Positions 1 to 5,390 of a DNA stretch of 6,932 nucleotides are shown here, one piece after another. Both the position numbers and the translations under genes were made by a program. This DNA comes from Anaerolinea sp. GTDB taxonomy: Bacteria > Chloroflexota > Anaerolineae > Anaerolineales > Anaerolineaceae. Every line of letters begins with the position of its first letter. Position 1 is the first letter of the stretch. The notes below the pieces were generated by a model. That model was not told where the DNA came from, did not search any database, and saw only the letters and a list, made by a program, of their open reading frames with translations. Location of the stretch: NCBI GenBank assembly GCA_013824385.1, contig PNNU01000183.1, forward strand, positions 1-6,932, given 5' to 3'.

Positions 1-60
1 TTTTTTCAGAGCTTCTTCACGGGCTTTCTTTAAGTCTTCAAGGCTTTTAATTGTTGACAT
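1..60 (-). CDS. HndB-like [2Fe-2S] ferredoxin-domain protein, N-terminal 20 codons only
   Basis: This is the start of a gene that runs off the left edge. The minus strand opens with ATG at 58-60 and stays open to base 1, reading MSTIKSLEDLKKAR and then a Glu/Ala/Lys-rich stretch. A GAGG Shine-Dalgarno (plus-strand 67-70) lies six bases upstream, and the start is 31 bases after the stop of the small ATPase gene. Short openings of the form 'M-x-x-I-K-S-L-E-D-L-K-K' are typical, from recalled family knowledge, of the thioredoxin-like [2Fe-2S] proteins (HndB type) that sit between the NuoE-like and NuoF-like genes in NAD(P)H-linked hydrogenase operons. The order NuoE, ATPase, this gene fits that placement. 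The iron-sulfur cysteines would be outside the window, so the family call rests on 20 residues plus context. Confidence 0.6.
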   Translation of the reverse strand, partial: MSTIKSLEDLKKAREEALKK

Positions 61-91
61 TTTTTTCCTCTTATGCAGACTTTGATATTGG

Positions 92-646
92 TTATGATAC
101 GTTTCCTGCTCTGGCATCATCAATGCCTGATTGGAGCATTTCACGTAAACAATTCAAGATGGAAGGTTCAGATAACGAAATTCCTTCAATTTCAGCTTTG
201 ACTGGTTCATCATCGAAGATAAATTCATTCTCGTTGAATCGATATTTGAAGACCCAATGAACTGAAGGATTTGCCACCAGTAAGTGAAGCAAGGTGGTGG
301 TGATATCTCCCAGGGGCATTCTGTCAATGTGGCTGTGTTGAAATTTCACCACGATGCTGGTTCCCACACCCACTTCGGAGGTCAAATTTAGGCTTCCATT
401 ACACAATTCTGCAGCTTCTTTAAGCAGAGGAATTCCTAAACCTACTTTTCGGGTGGTGCGGGTGGTGACAAAAGGATCTATCACGCTGGCTGCCATTTCA
501 GGTGGCATTCCGCAACCGTTATCTTGAACACTCAGTTGTAAAAGATCAATCCGTAAATCTTCAATCACTTCGATGATGATGTCTTTTGCTTTTGCCGAGA
601 TACTGTTCTCAGCGATATCCAAAAGGTGAAGTGAGAGTTCTCGCAA
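92..646 (-). CDS. Small GHKL-fold ATP-binding protein of hydrogenase operon
   Basis: This 184-residue protein consists of little more than a histidine-kinase-type ATPase (HATPase_c) domain. Visible ATP-site boxes are the N box around residues 10-16 (DIAENSI, Asn14), the G1 box DNGCGM (42-47), an F-box-like DPFVTTR (58-64), the G2 box VGLGIP (68-73) and GVGTS (93-97). There is no phospho-acceptor histidine (DHp) domain, sensor domain or membrane segment, so it is not a complete sensor kinase. The last 75 or so residues are a short C-terminal extension. I chose a TTG start (644-646) three bases after the nuoE stop because the family characteristically begins M-R-E-L-S-L-H-L-L-D. No good Shine-Dalgarno is visible, which suggests translational coupling to nuoE. 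Proteins of this kind recur between nuoE- and nuoF-like genes in hydrogenase operons (recalled). Their function is not established; regulation or assembly is inference. Confidence 0.85.
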   Translation of the reverse strand: MRELSLHLLDIAENSISAKAKDIIIEVIEDLRIDLLQLSVQDNGCGMPPEMAASVIDPFVTTRTTRKVGLGIPLLKEAAELCNGSLNLTSEVGVGTSIVVKFQHSHIDRMPLGDITTTLLHLLVANPSVHWVFKYRFNENEFIFDDEPVKAEIEGISLSEPSILNCLREMLQSGIDDARAGNVS

Positions 647-649
647 GGG

Positions 650-1165
650 TTACTCAGCAACTATCTGGATGGGTTTGAGAATCTGCGGCATTTTGTTGGG
701 TTTTACTCTGCCAATCACATCTTCATCAACCACGATAACCGGCGCTTGTGAACAGGCGCCAACACAACGGCAAATCTCAACCGTGATGTTGCCATCAGGA
801 GTGGTTTTTCCAGGTTCAACGCCAAGAATTTGCTTTGTTTTTTCTATCAAAGCAGGAGTTCCACCAACATAGCAAGCAGTCCCCATGCAGAATTTCACGG
901 TATGAGTTCCGCGGGCATTGGTAGTGAAAAACGAATAGAAGGACACAACCCCATGGACACGAGAAGCAGGAACCTGAAGCCGGTCAGCAATATAGGCTTG
1001 CATTTCGGGGGTAATAAAACCAATGGCAGATTGAACCTCGTTCAAAACCACCATGGTAGCGCCAGGTCTTTCTTTATTCTGATCGACAATTTGATCGATC
1101 AACTGTTTTCTTACAGGATCTGTTAAAGGATTGTTTTTCTGGACTGTTACTGCGGTCGCCGACAT
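650..1165 (-). CDS. nuoE: NuoE/HndA-like [2Fe-2S] subunit of NAD(P)H-linked hydrogenase or dehydrogenase
   Basis: This 171-residue protein of the complex I 24-kDa (NuoE/HndA/HydC) family carries one [2Fe-2S] cluster and relays electrons near the flavin/NAD(H) subunit. The four ligands are visible with exactly the family spacing: C93-x4-C98-x35-C134-x3-C138, the last pair in CVGACSQAP. The N-terminal helical part (about 15-85), with GVVSFYSFF near 72-80, is also typical. I start at ATG 1163-1165 because GGAG (plus 1174-1177) lies eight bases upstream; the TTG one codon earlier is less likely. Because the next genes are a GHKL ATPase and an HndB-like protein, this is more likely the small subunit of a soluble, perhaps electron-bifurcating [FeFe]-hydrogenase than of respiratory complex I. 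A formate-dehydrogenase-linked version cannot be excluded, since the catalytic subunit is outside the window. Confidence 0.93.
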   Translation of the reverse strand: MSATAVTVQKNNPLTDPVRKQLIDQIVDQNKERPGATMVVLNEVQSAIGFITPEMQAYIADRLQVPASRVHGVVSFYSFFTTNARGTHTVKFCMGTACYVGGTPALIEKTKQILGVEPGKTTPDGNITVEICRCVGACSQAPVIVVDEDVIGRVKPNKMPQILKPIQIVAE

Positions 1166-1173
1166 CAAAAAGA

Positions 1174-1177
1174 CTCC
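1174..1177 (-). promoter_or_regulatory. Ribosome binding site of nuoE
   Basis: The minus strand reads GGAG followed by eight bases and ATG. This spacing favours the ATG at 1163-1165 over the adjacent TTG at 1166-1168. Confidence 0.7.
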
Positions 1178-1198
1178 AATCTTATTTAATCAGACAAA

Positions 1199-1216
1199 TT
1201 GTGTGTGATTACACAT
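1199..1216. promoter_or_regulatory. Rex/CRP-like operator candidate upstream of nuoE
   Basis: The sequence TTGTGTGTGATTACACAT contains TGTG-N8-CACA with an extra symmetric T/A pair, giving TGTGT-N6-ACACA. The outer layout matches the TTGTG-N8-CACAA frame recalled for the NADH-sensing repressor Rex, except for the final base. The same bases also resemble a CRP-family TGTGA-N6-TCACA site. It touches the candidate -10 of the nuoE promoter, where a repressor would block transcription. Assignment to a regulator is inference. Confidence 0.35.
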
Positions 1217-1243
1217 ATTGCCTTTATTAGTTTACAAGTTCAA
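1215..1243 (-). promoter_or_regulatory. Candidate promoter of nuoE operon
   Basis: On the minus strand TTGAAC (plus 1238-1243) is followed by 17 bases and CAATAT (1215-1220), placing transcription start about 45 bases before the nuoE ATG. The -35 is a reasonable match and the -10 is weak (three of six). Support comes mainly from the two palindromes that overlap these two elements, as would suit a repressible promoter. An alternative pairing, TTGCAA with TAATAA, uses a 15-base spacer. Confidence 0.3.
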
Positions 1244-1250
1244 CTTGCAA
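1232..1250. promoter_or_regulatory. 19-base palindrome over the -35 of nuoE
   Basis: TTaCAAGTT-c-AACTTGcAA: eight of nine positions pair across a single central base, and the inner six-base arms (1235-1240 and 1242-1247) are perfect. It overlaps the candidate -35 at 1238-1243, so it could be an operator. I do not recognise the regulator. Confidence 0.35.
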
Positions 1251-1410
1251 GCGACAATGACTGAATGTCATCATATCTACTGTTGGATATCCAGACTTGT
1301 TTCATTATGCTCTTCCGCAAGTAAATATGGAAGAGAATAATCGTAAAGGGCGATATTTAAATTGTTTTGTTATTCGAATAAGTATTTTACCCGATATTTG
1401 GTGAAATTAA

Positions 1411-2151
1411 TCACGAAAAACCTATCATCCGATCATTAGTGTTATGGATTGCCATGCGAATTTCTTCTATAGACGGTCTTTCGATGAAAAGGATCATTTT
1501 GCCGTTAAATTCATCCAGGCGATGCACATCACCGTCTTGAATAAGAGGATAGCCCTTGATTTGCGGAAATTGTATTACGGCTTCAGCTGGACTGATGTGT
1601 TTTGAAATCTCCAGCGCTTCAATTTGTATATCAGTGGGTACCAATCCCAGGTTTTCAAGGAGTCCAAAAGCTTTGCGGTTCACGTGTGCCGGGATGAACA
1701 ACCCCCCAAGGTTGGTTACAACTTTCCACGCATCGTTTATGGACAAGCTGGAGCTGACAAGCAGCAGTTGTTCTTCACGTCGGATAAAATCGCCGGTTTC
1801 ATCCACGACAAATTGCTCTCCAAAATGTTCGGCATCATTTTCAATCTGAGGCAGCGATTCTGAGACCAGTTTCTGAAACAGCATCATCTGTTCGAGTGTG
1901 TCGAATAAACATAAAGAATGAACTTCTTCGCGGGTTTGAATCTCCATGCCGGGGAAGACATGCAGCGGAGTATTTTGGGCGGCTTTTTGAACTACCTCGA
2001 TATTGGCTGATGAATTGTGGTCCGTAATGGCGATCAGGTTTATCCCAAGGTCGAGGGCATATTCCACGATCAGGGGAGGAATCATCTCCACTTCAGCGCA
2101 TGGAGAGAGAACGGTATGAACATGCAGATCGGTCTTGAAGGGTTTGATCAA
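1411..2151 (-). CDS. PHP-family metal-dependent phosphoesterase
   Basis: This 246-residue protein of the PHP (polymerase and histidinol phosphatase) superfamily is cytoplasmic, with no signal peptide. The metal-binding set is visible in order: DLHVHT (H10, H12), ITDH (D44, H45), GMEI (E70) with H78 close behind, PAH (H156) and DGDVH (D208, H210). With these ligands present it should be an active phosphoesterase; the substrate is unknown. The start is uncertain. I use TTG at 2149-2151, seven codons before the first conserved residue, because the next ATG lies beyond the HxH motif. No Shine-Dalgarno is visible and the frame is continuous with the upstream gene's stop codon (2173-2175), 21 bases away. 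Related PHP genes accompany DRTGG and CBS-ATPase genes near hydrogenase operons in other anaerobes (recalled); a regulatory role such as nucleotide turnover is inference. Confidence 0.88.
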   Translation of the reverse strand: MIKPFKTDLHVHTVLSPCAEVEMIPPLIVEYALDLGINLIAITDHNSSANIEVVQKAAQNTPLHVFPGMEIQTREEVHSLCLFDTLEQMMLFQKLVSESLPQIENDAEHFGEQFVVDETGDFIRREEQLLLVSSSLSINDAWKVVTNLGGLFIPAHVNRKAFGLLENLGLVPTDIQIEALEISKHISPAEAVIQFPQIKGYPLIQDGDVHRLDEFNGKMILFIERPSIEEIRMAIHNTNDRMIGFS

Positions 2152-2172
2152 CTTAGCCAGATTATATGCTAA

Positions 2173-2526
2173 TTATTCTGTAGTCTCACAACGGAAACCT
2201 AAATCCCAAAGTTTTCCAATAACGTGAAAAGTTGGTTTATCTGTACTCAATAAAACAACACCTTCTTCATTTGCTTTTGCCAGGGTCGGAGGCTCAGGCA
2301 TGGCGCCTTCAGTGATGATTACGGCCGACAATTCCAGCAAAGTGGCGACTGCGATTATGTTGGAATGAGCTTGCAAGGTGACCCAAATCGATTTGTGAGG
2401 CGCGCCTGCCATTACACAGCTAAGCAAGTCAGACGAATATCCACAGGTTGGTTCAATGGAAGTAAAATCCTTGGGATCGGTAAGCACAGTCAAGCTTAAA
2501 GCGGTAATGACTTCTTGTAGATTCAT
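2173..2526 (-). CDS. DRTGG-domain protein, second copy
   Basis: This 117-residue stand-alone protein resembles the DRTGG domain found in clostridial phosphotransacetylases and CBS-containing regulators. Characteristic stretches are GYSSDLLSCVMA (29-40), IWVTLQAHSNIIAVATL (47-63), AVIITEG (68-74) and EEGVVLLST (87-95). The start is ATG 2524-2526, one base after the stop of the CBS-ATPase gene. AAGGAG (plus 2534-2539) lies seven bases upstream inside that gene's end, so an extension to 2574 is rejected and the two genes are probably translationally coupled. It aligns end to end with the other DRTGG protein at 3545-3925, so the two are paralogs. The literal DRTGG motif is not preserved here (IEPTCG at the equivalent place). 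The biochemical function of the domain is not established, although ligand binding or protein contact is usually supposed. Confidence 0.82.
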   Translation of the reverse strand: MNLQEVITALSLTVLTDPKDFTSIEPTCGYSSDLLSCVMAGAPHKSIWVTLQAHSNIIAVATLLELSAVIITEGAMPEPPTLAKANEEGVVLLSTDKPTFHVIGKLWDLGFRCETTE

Positions 2527-2527
2527 A

Positions 2528-3526
2528 TCAATTCTCCTTGTTAGTGCTGGATGCTTCGCCGACGGTCTCTTCACTTTGGAGTAATATTTTTAACCTTAAG
2601 TTGGTTCCCTTACCAAAAACGGACTCCAGCCGCATCGAATCCACACAGCGATTGATGTTGACCAGCCCCATGCCGGCGCCAAATCCCAGTTCGCGGACGT
2701 TTTCTGTGGCAGTGGAATAGCCGGGTTTCATGGCCAGTTCGATATCCTCGATGCCTGGTCCGTCGTCGGATATATTGATGGAGATCTGATGCGGTTCAAT
2801 TTCTACGCGGATGACACCGCCGTTGGTCGAATGGATGATCAGGTTCATTTCGGCTTCATAAACCGCAATACCGGTGCGGCGTGCTATTTGCGGGGTGGCG
2901 CCGAGGCGAAGCAAGGCCAGTTTGATGGCCGATGAAGCCGAACCGCCGTGGATGAAATCACCCTGTCTGATGTTGTAGCGTAAGATCAAACTCGAGCGGT
3001 CTGAATTAATATCCTCAAAAAGGTGGCTGGCGCGGTAACGTCTGATTTCTTCAGCGTGGTAATCTTTTTGCAAGGCGGTTAAAATGCCGCTGGTGATATC
3101 CCCTTTAGTGATAATGCCAATCAGTTTGTTGTCTTCGTCAAGAACAGGCAAACGCCCTTTGTTGGTATTGACGAATAACTTCAACGCTTCAATGACAGGA
3201 TCACTGCCATGAACTGTTAATATGGTGGAACTCATATATTTTGAAACAGGTGAGGAAAGATCGTTTTCTTGCAGGCTGCGGATTAAGTCTTCAATGCTGA
3301 TAATTCCGAGCAGTTTGTTGTTGTCAACAACAGGGGCGCCTGAAATTCTAACTTGTCGGAAAAGATCGAGTGTTTCTCGCATTGAGGTTTGTGATGTAAC
3401 AGTCATCGGTTCCTTGGTCATGACTGCTTCCACTTTTAATTCATATGCAAGCTCTTCTACACGGGTTATATTCTCTGCATCTTGATCCGTAACAGTACGT
3501 TTTTGAATTCGAGAGATGTCGCCCAT
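2528..3526 (-). CDS. CBS-pair / anti-sigma-type (HATPase_c_2) ATPase fusion
   Basis: This 332-residue soluble protein joins a nucleotide-sensing module to a kinase-like ATPase. Residues about 33-86 and 95-150 form a tandem CBS (Bateman) pair (VMTKEP, ISGAPVVD, LLGIIS; then YMSSTILTV, GRLPVLDEDNKLIGIIT, KGD). Such pairs commonly bind adenine nucleotides. Residues about 180-316 are an RsbW/SpoIIAB-like GHKL domain: N box around EAEMN (224-228), DDGPGIED (254-261), GFGAGMGL (281-288) and GKGTN (305-309). ATG 3524-3526 follows AGGAG at 3531-3535. The gene sits between the two DRTGG genes, 18 bases after the first and one base before the second. No sigma factor or anti-sigma antagonist is in the window. 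A serine-kinase or partner-switching role tuned by cellular energy state is inference. Confidence 0.9.
   Translation of the reverse strand: MGDISRIQKRTVTDQDAENITRVEELAYELKVEAVMTKEPMTVTSQTSMRETLDLFRQVRISGAPVVDNNKLLGIISIEDLIRSLQENDLSSPVSKYMSSTILTVHGSDPVIEALKLFVNTNKGRLPVLDEDNKLIGIITKGDITSGILTALQKDYHAEEIRRYRASHLFEDINSDRSSLILRYNIRQGDFIHGGSASSAIKLALLRLGATPQIARRTGIAVYEAEMNLIIHSTNGGVIRVEIEPHQISINISDDGPGIEDIELAMKPGYSTATENVRELGFGAGMGLVNINRCVDSMRLESVFGKGTNLRLKILLQSEETVGEASSTNKEN
2534..2539 (-). promoter_or_regulatory. Ribosome binding site of second DRTGG gene
   Basis: AAGGAG on the minus strand, seven bases before ATG 2524-2526, lies inside the end of the CBS-ATPase gene. It fixes the start and rules out the longer open frame that overlaps the upstream gene. 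Confidence 0.8.
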
Positions 3527-3544
3527 TTTACTCCTGATTAAGAC

Positions 3545-3925
3545 TTATTCATCACAAGAGCAAGGTTCATCTCCAACTGCACGTTCGAGGCTGGGTAATC
3601 CAGCGCGATGTAACCTGCCGCAGAGTTCAAACATTCCAAAAGGAGAAGATATCAGCGCGAGTTCTTCCTGTGAGGCAAGATCGATGGTTTCTGGTGGAGG
3701 TGTCTTTCCGCGGACGATGATCACAGCAGCCACATCAGCCATCATTGAAGTGCGAATAACCTGTGGGTTGCATAGCCCTGTCAGCAATACTGCTTCAGGT
3801 TGGATGGAAGCCAGCACGTCACTCATTAAATCGGCTCCACAACCCCCTTTTACTTCACGGTCGAGGTTTGCAGAAGGGTTGTAAAGATGACCATCGATTA
3901 GTTTTATTAAATCTCTAACATTCAT
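3545..3925 (-). CDS. DRTGG-domain protein, first copy, with C-terminal Cys-x-Cys
   Basis: This 126-residue DRTGG-domain protein is the first gene of the minus-strand cassette. Residues 22-28 read DREVKGG, close to the motif that names the family, followed by CGADLMSDVLA (29-39), the core AAVIIVRG (66-73) and ELALISSP (88-95). It is a full-length paralog of the protein at 2173-2526. It differs by a short C-terminal tail containing C122-x-C124 plus further cysteines at 29, 52 and 102, which could allow metal or redox chemistry (inference). The start is ATG 3923-3925, with no clear Shine-Dalgarno. It is followed after 18 bases by the CBS-ATPase gene. Function is unknown; it may be a ligand- or protein-binding partner of the neighbouring ATPase. 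Confidence 0.82.
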   Translation of the reverse strand: MNVRDLIKLIDGHLYNPSANLDREVKGGCGADLMSDVLASIQPEAVLLTGLCNPQVIRTSMMADVAAVIIVRGKTPPPETIDLASQEELALISSPFGMFELCGRLHRAGLPSLERAVGDEPCSCDE

Positions 3926-3974
3926 AAAGTACCAGCCTGGCTTGTAGGAATAAAAACAGAAATATTCTCTCGAT

Positions 3975-4004
3975 ATGATACTTTATACAGGTCATTATTG
4001 ACAA
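3975..4004 (-). promoter_or_regulatory. Candidate promoter of DRTGG/CBS/PHP cassette
   Basis: The minus strand reads TTGTCA (plus 3999-4004, five of six), 18 bases, then TATCAT (3975-3980, five of six), about 50 bases before the ATG at 3925. It overlaps the small inverted repeat GTCA-N4-TGAC (3991-4002). This would start the whole minus-strand gene run. Confidence 0.4.
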
Positions 4005-4044
4005 GAGATAATAAAAAACGAAAATGCAAGGCTGGGGCTAATCA

Positions 4045-4053
4045 TGTTAAAAT
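4045..4053 (+). promoter_or_regulatory. Candidate extended -10 promoter of hisS
   Basis: TGTTAAAAT is a TGn-TAAAAT extended -10 element whose start point would lie near 4060, giving a leader of about 28 bases before the hisS ATG. There is no good -35. A perfect TTGACA at 3998-4003 lacks a -10 at usual spacing; an alternative promoter is TATACA (3984-3989), 17 bases, GATAAT (4007-4012). Confidence 0.4.
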
Positions 4054-4075
4054 CAAATCATCATATGAAAGAATT

Positions 4076-4081
4076 GAAGGA
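4076..4081 (+). promoter_or_regulatory. Ribosome binding site of hisS
   Basis: GAAGGA lies six bases before ATG 4088-4090. It selects that start over an open frame reaching back to 3998, whose extra 30 residues are basic and unlike histidyl-tRNA synthetases. Confidence 0.75.
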
Positions 4082-4087
4082 CTTGCC

Positions 4088-5356
4088 ATGAAAACATTAA
4101 TTCAGCCTGTTAAAGGAACCAGGGAGTTTTATCCCAGGCAGATGGAATTGCGAAGATGGTTGTATGCCAGGATTGAAGACATCGCCACTCAATTTGGATA
4201 TGAGGAATGGGATGGCCCCTTTCTGGAAAAAATTGACCTCTATGCCGCCAAATCCGGGGAGGAATTGGTTAAAGAGCAGTCCTTTGTCTTCCCTGACCGT
4301 GGAGGGGATTTGATTACCCTGCGGCCTGAATTAACCCCATCATTGGCGCGTATGGTGGCGCAAAAACAGAACGAACTCCTCTATCCGCTGCGCTGGTGGT
4401 CATTTGGTCCGTTCTGGCGATACGAACGTCCGCAAAAGGGACGCTCGCGCGAGTTCTTTCAATGGAATATTGACATGATCGGAGTGGAATCCGCTGAAGC
4501 CGATGCTGAGTTGATCGCTATATGCGTGAAGTTCCTTCAATCCACAGGAATTACGCCAGACCAGGTAAGGGTGTTGGTTAATCATCGTGAACTGATTGAC
4601 GCAGAACTGGGAAAACTCGGTGTGGTCAGCGATTTAAAGAAAGCAGTTTTTCGTTTAATTGACCGCAAAGATAAAATGCCCTACGAGAAATGGGAAGCCA
4701 CAGCTCTTGAAGCCGGATTGACCCAAAAACAGCTTGAAGGTGTGGTGACTTTGCTTGAAAACAAAGATCTCTGGAAAGAATCTCCTTACCTCTGTCAGGT
4801 ATTTTCAATCCTTCTGAGTATGGGTGTGGATGAGTATGTTGTCTATGATCCCAAAATCATCCGCGGATTGGATTATTACACCGGACTTGTGTTTGAAGCC
4901 TGGGACGTAGGCGGTGACGGCCGATCCGTCTTGGGCGGGGGCCATTATTCCAATCTTATCGGTGATGTGGGCGGTTCTCCGCTCGGCGGCGTTGGTTTCG
5001 CCATGGGCGATATGATGATTACCTATCTGCTTGAGAAGTATGAAAAACTGCCTGAGTTTAAAACTTTTGAAAAAACCGTTTTGGTAACCATTTTTGATGA
5101 GTCACTGACATTAAGCTCTGTGGAGCTTGCCTCAGAATTACGAGCGAATGGGATTAAAACCATTTGCTACCCTGAAGTCACAAAACTGCAGAAACAGTTT
5201 AAATACGCTGATCGTCTTGGCATTAAACTGGCGTTCGTGATTGGTCCGGATGAAGAAGCCGAAGGCAAAGTCACGCTCAAAGACCTGAAAAGTGGTTCAC
5301 AAGAAACCATGAAGAGAGAAGAAGCGGTAGTGAAGATTAAGAAAATGCTTGTTTAA
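4088..5356 (+). CDS. hisS: Histidyl-tRNA synthetase
   Basis: This 422-residue class II aminoacyl-tRNA synthetase charges tRNA-His with histidine in the cytoplasm, and its length is normal for the family. It begins MKTLIQPVKGTREFYP, the usual N terminus. Visible features are RPELTPSLARM (79-89), class II motif 2 RYERPQKGRSREFFQWN (111-127), the histidine-binding signature RGLDYYTGLVFEAW (259-272), the second signature LGGGHYSNL (282-290), and motif 3-like GGVGFAMGD (300-308). The anticodon-binding domain occupies about 328-422. The second signature carries His-Tyr-Ser where GGGRYD is commonest; R259, the usual catalytic arginine, is present. The FFQWNIDMIG form of motif 2 resembles a branch shared with archaeal-type enzymes (recalled). 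The gene is divergent from the DRTGG cassette and lies 33 bases before the tRNA it should charge. Confidence 0.97.
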   Translation: MKTLIQPVKGTREFYPRQMELRRWLYARIEDIATQFGYEEWDGPFLEKIDLYAAKSGEELVKEQSFVFPDRGGDLITLRPELTPSLARMVAQKQNELLYPLRWWSFGPFWRYERPQKGRSREFFQWNIDMIGVESAEADAELIAICVKFLQSTGITPDQVRVLVNHRELIDAELGKLGVVSDLKKAVFRLIDRKDKMPYEKWEATALEAGLTQKQLEGVVTLLENKDLWKESPYLCQVFSILLSMGVDEYVVYDPKIIRGLDYYTGLVFEAWDVGGDGRSVLGGGHYSNLIGDVGGSPLGGVGFAMGDMMITYLLEKYEKLPEFKTFEKTVLVTIFDESLTLSSVELASELRANGIKTICYPEVTKLQKQFKYADRLGIKLAFVIGPDEEAEGKVTLKDLKSGSQETMKREEAVVKIKKMLV

Positions 5357-5377
5357 CCATTCAGGCTGTGATAAAAT
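5349..5377 (+). promoter_or_regulatory. Candidate tRNA-His promoter
   Basis: TTGTTT (5349-5354, overlapping the hisS stop) is separated by 17 bases from TAAAAT (5372-5377). The -10 is preceded by TGA, making an extended element TGn-TAAAAT identical in form to the one upstream of hisS. The start point would lie a few bases before the tRNA. Confidence 0.5.
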
Positions 5378-5390
5378 CCCTTCGCTCATG

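Larger units (their letters stand above)
1166..1410 (-). other. Intergenic region between PHP gene and nuoE
   Basis: About 245 bases hold no long gene and lie inside an otherwise tight minus-strand gene run. The region is AT-rich and unusually dense in short inverted repeats: TGTGT/ACACA near 1200-1215, CAAGTT/AACTTG at 1235-1247, TGGATATCCA at 1284-1293, CTCTTCC/GGAAGAG at 1310-1335 and TTATTCGAATAA at 1370-1381. I see no convincing intrinsic terminator after the PHP stop, so read-through is possible. The layout suggests a separate, regulated promoter for nuoE and its downstream genes. Confidence 0.6.

Noticed and set aside
830..1126. 98-residue plus-strand open frame opposite nuoE
   Set aside because: It is antisense to a well-conserved gene, with no ribosome site or family features; it is a shadow of NuoE coding.
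1370..1381. TTATTCGAATAA palindrome after the PHP gene as a terminator
   Set aside because: It gives only a four-pair AT stem with no following T tract, so it would not terminate transcription; kept only as part of the intergenic description.
2527..2574. Longer start of the second DRTGG gene overlapping the CBS-ATPase gene
   Set aside because: The added 16 residues are not DRTGG-like, and AAGGAG correctly spaced before ATG 2524-2526 marks the true start.
3994..4012. ATTAT-N9-ATAAT inverted repeat in the divergent promoter region
   Set aside because: It is very AT-rich and short, overlaps promoter-like elements, and is likely by chance; not strong enough to call an operator.
3998..4087. N-terminal extension of hisS by 30 residues
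   Set aside because: The extra residues are basic and unlike the family. The usual MK-x-x-I-Q-P-V-K-G-T-R start has a good Shine-Dalgarno at 4076-4081, and a promoter element lies inside the extension.
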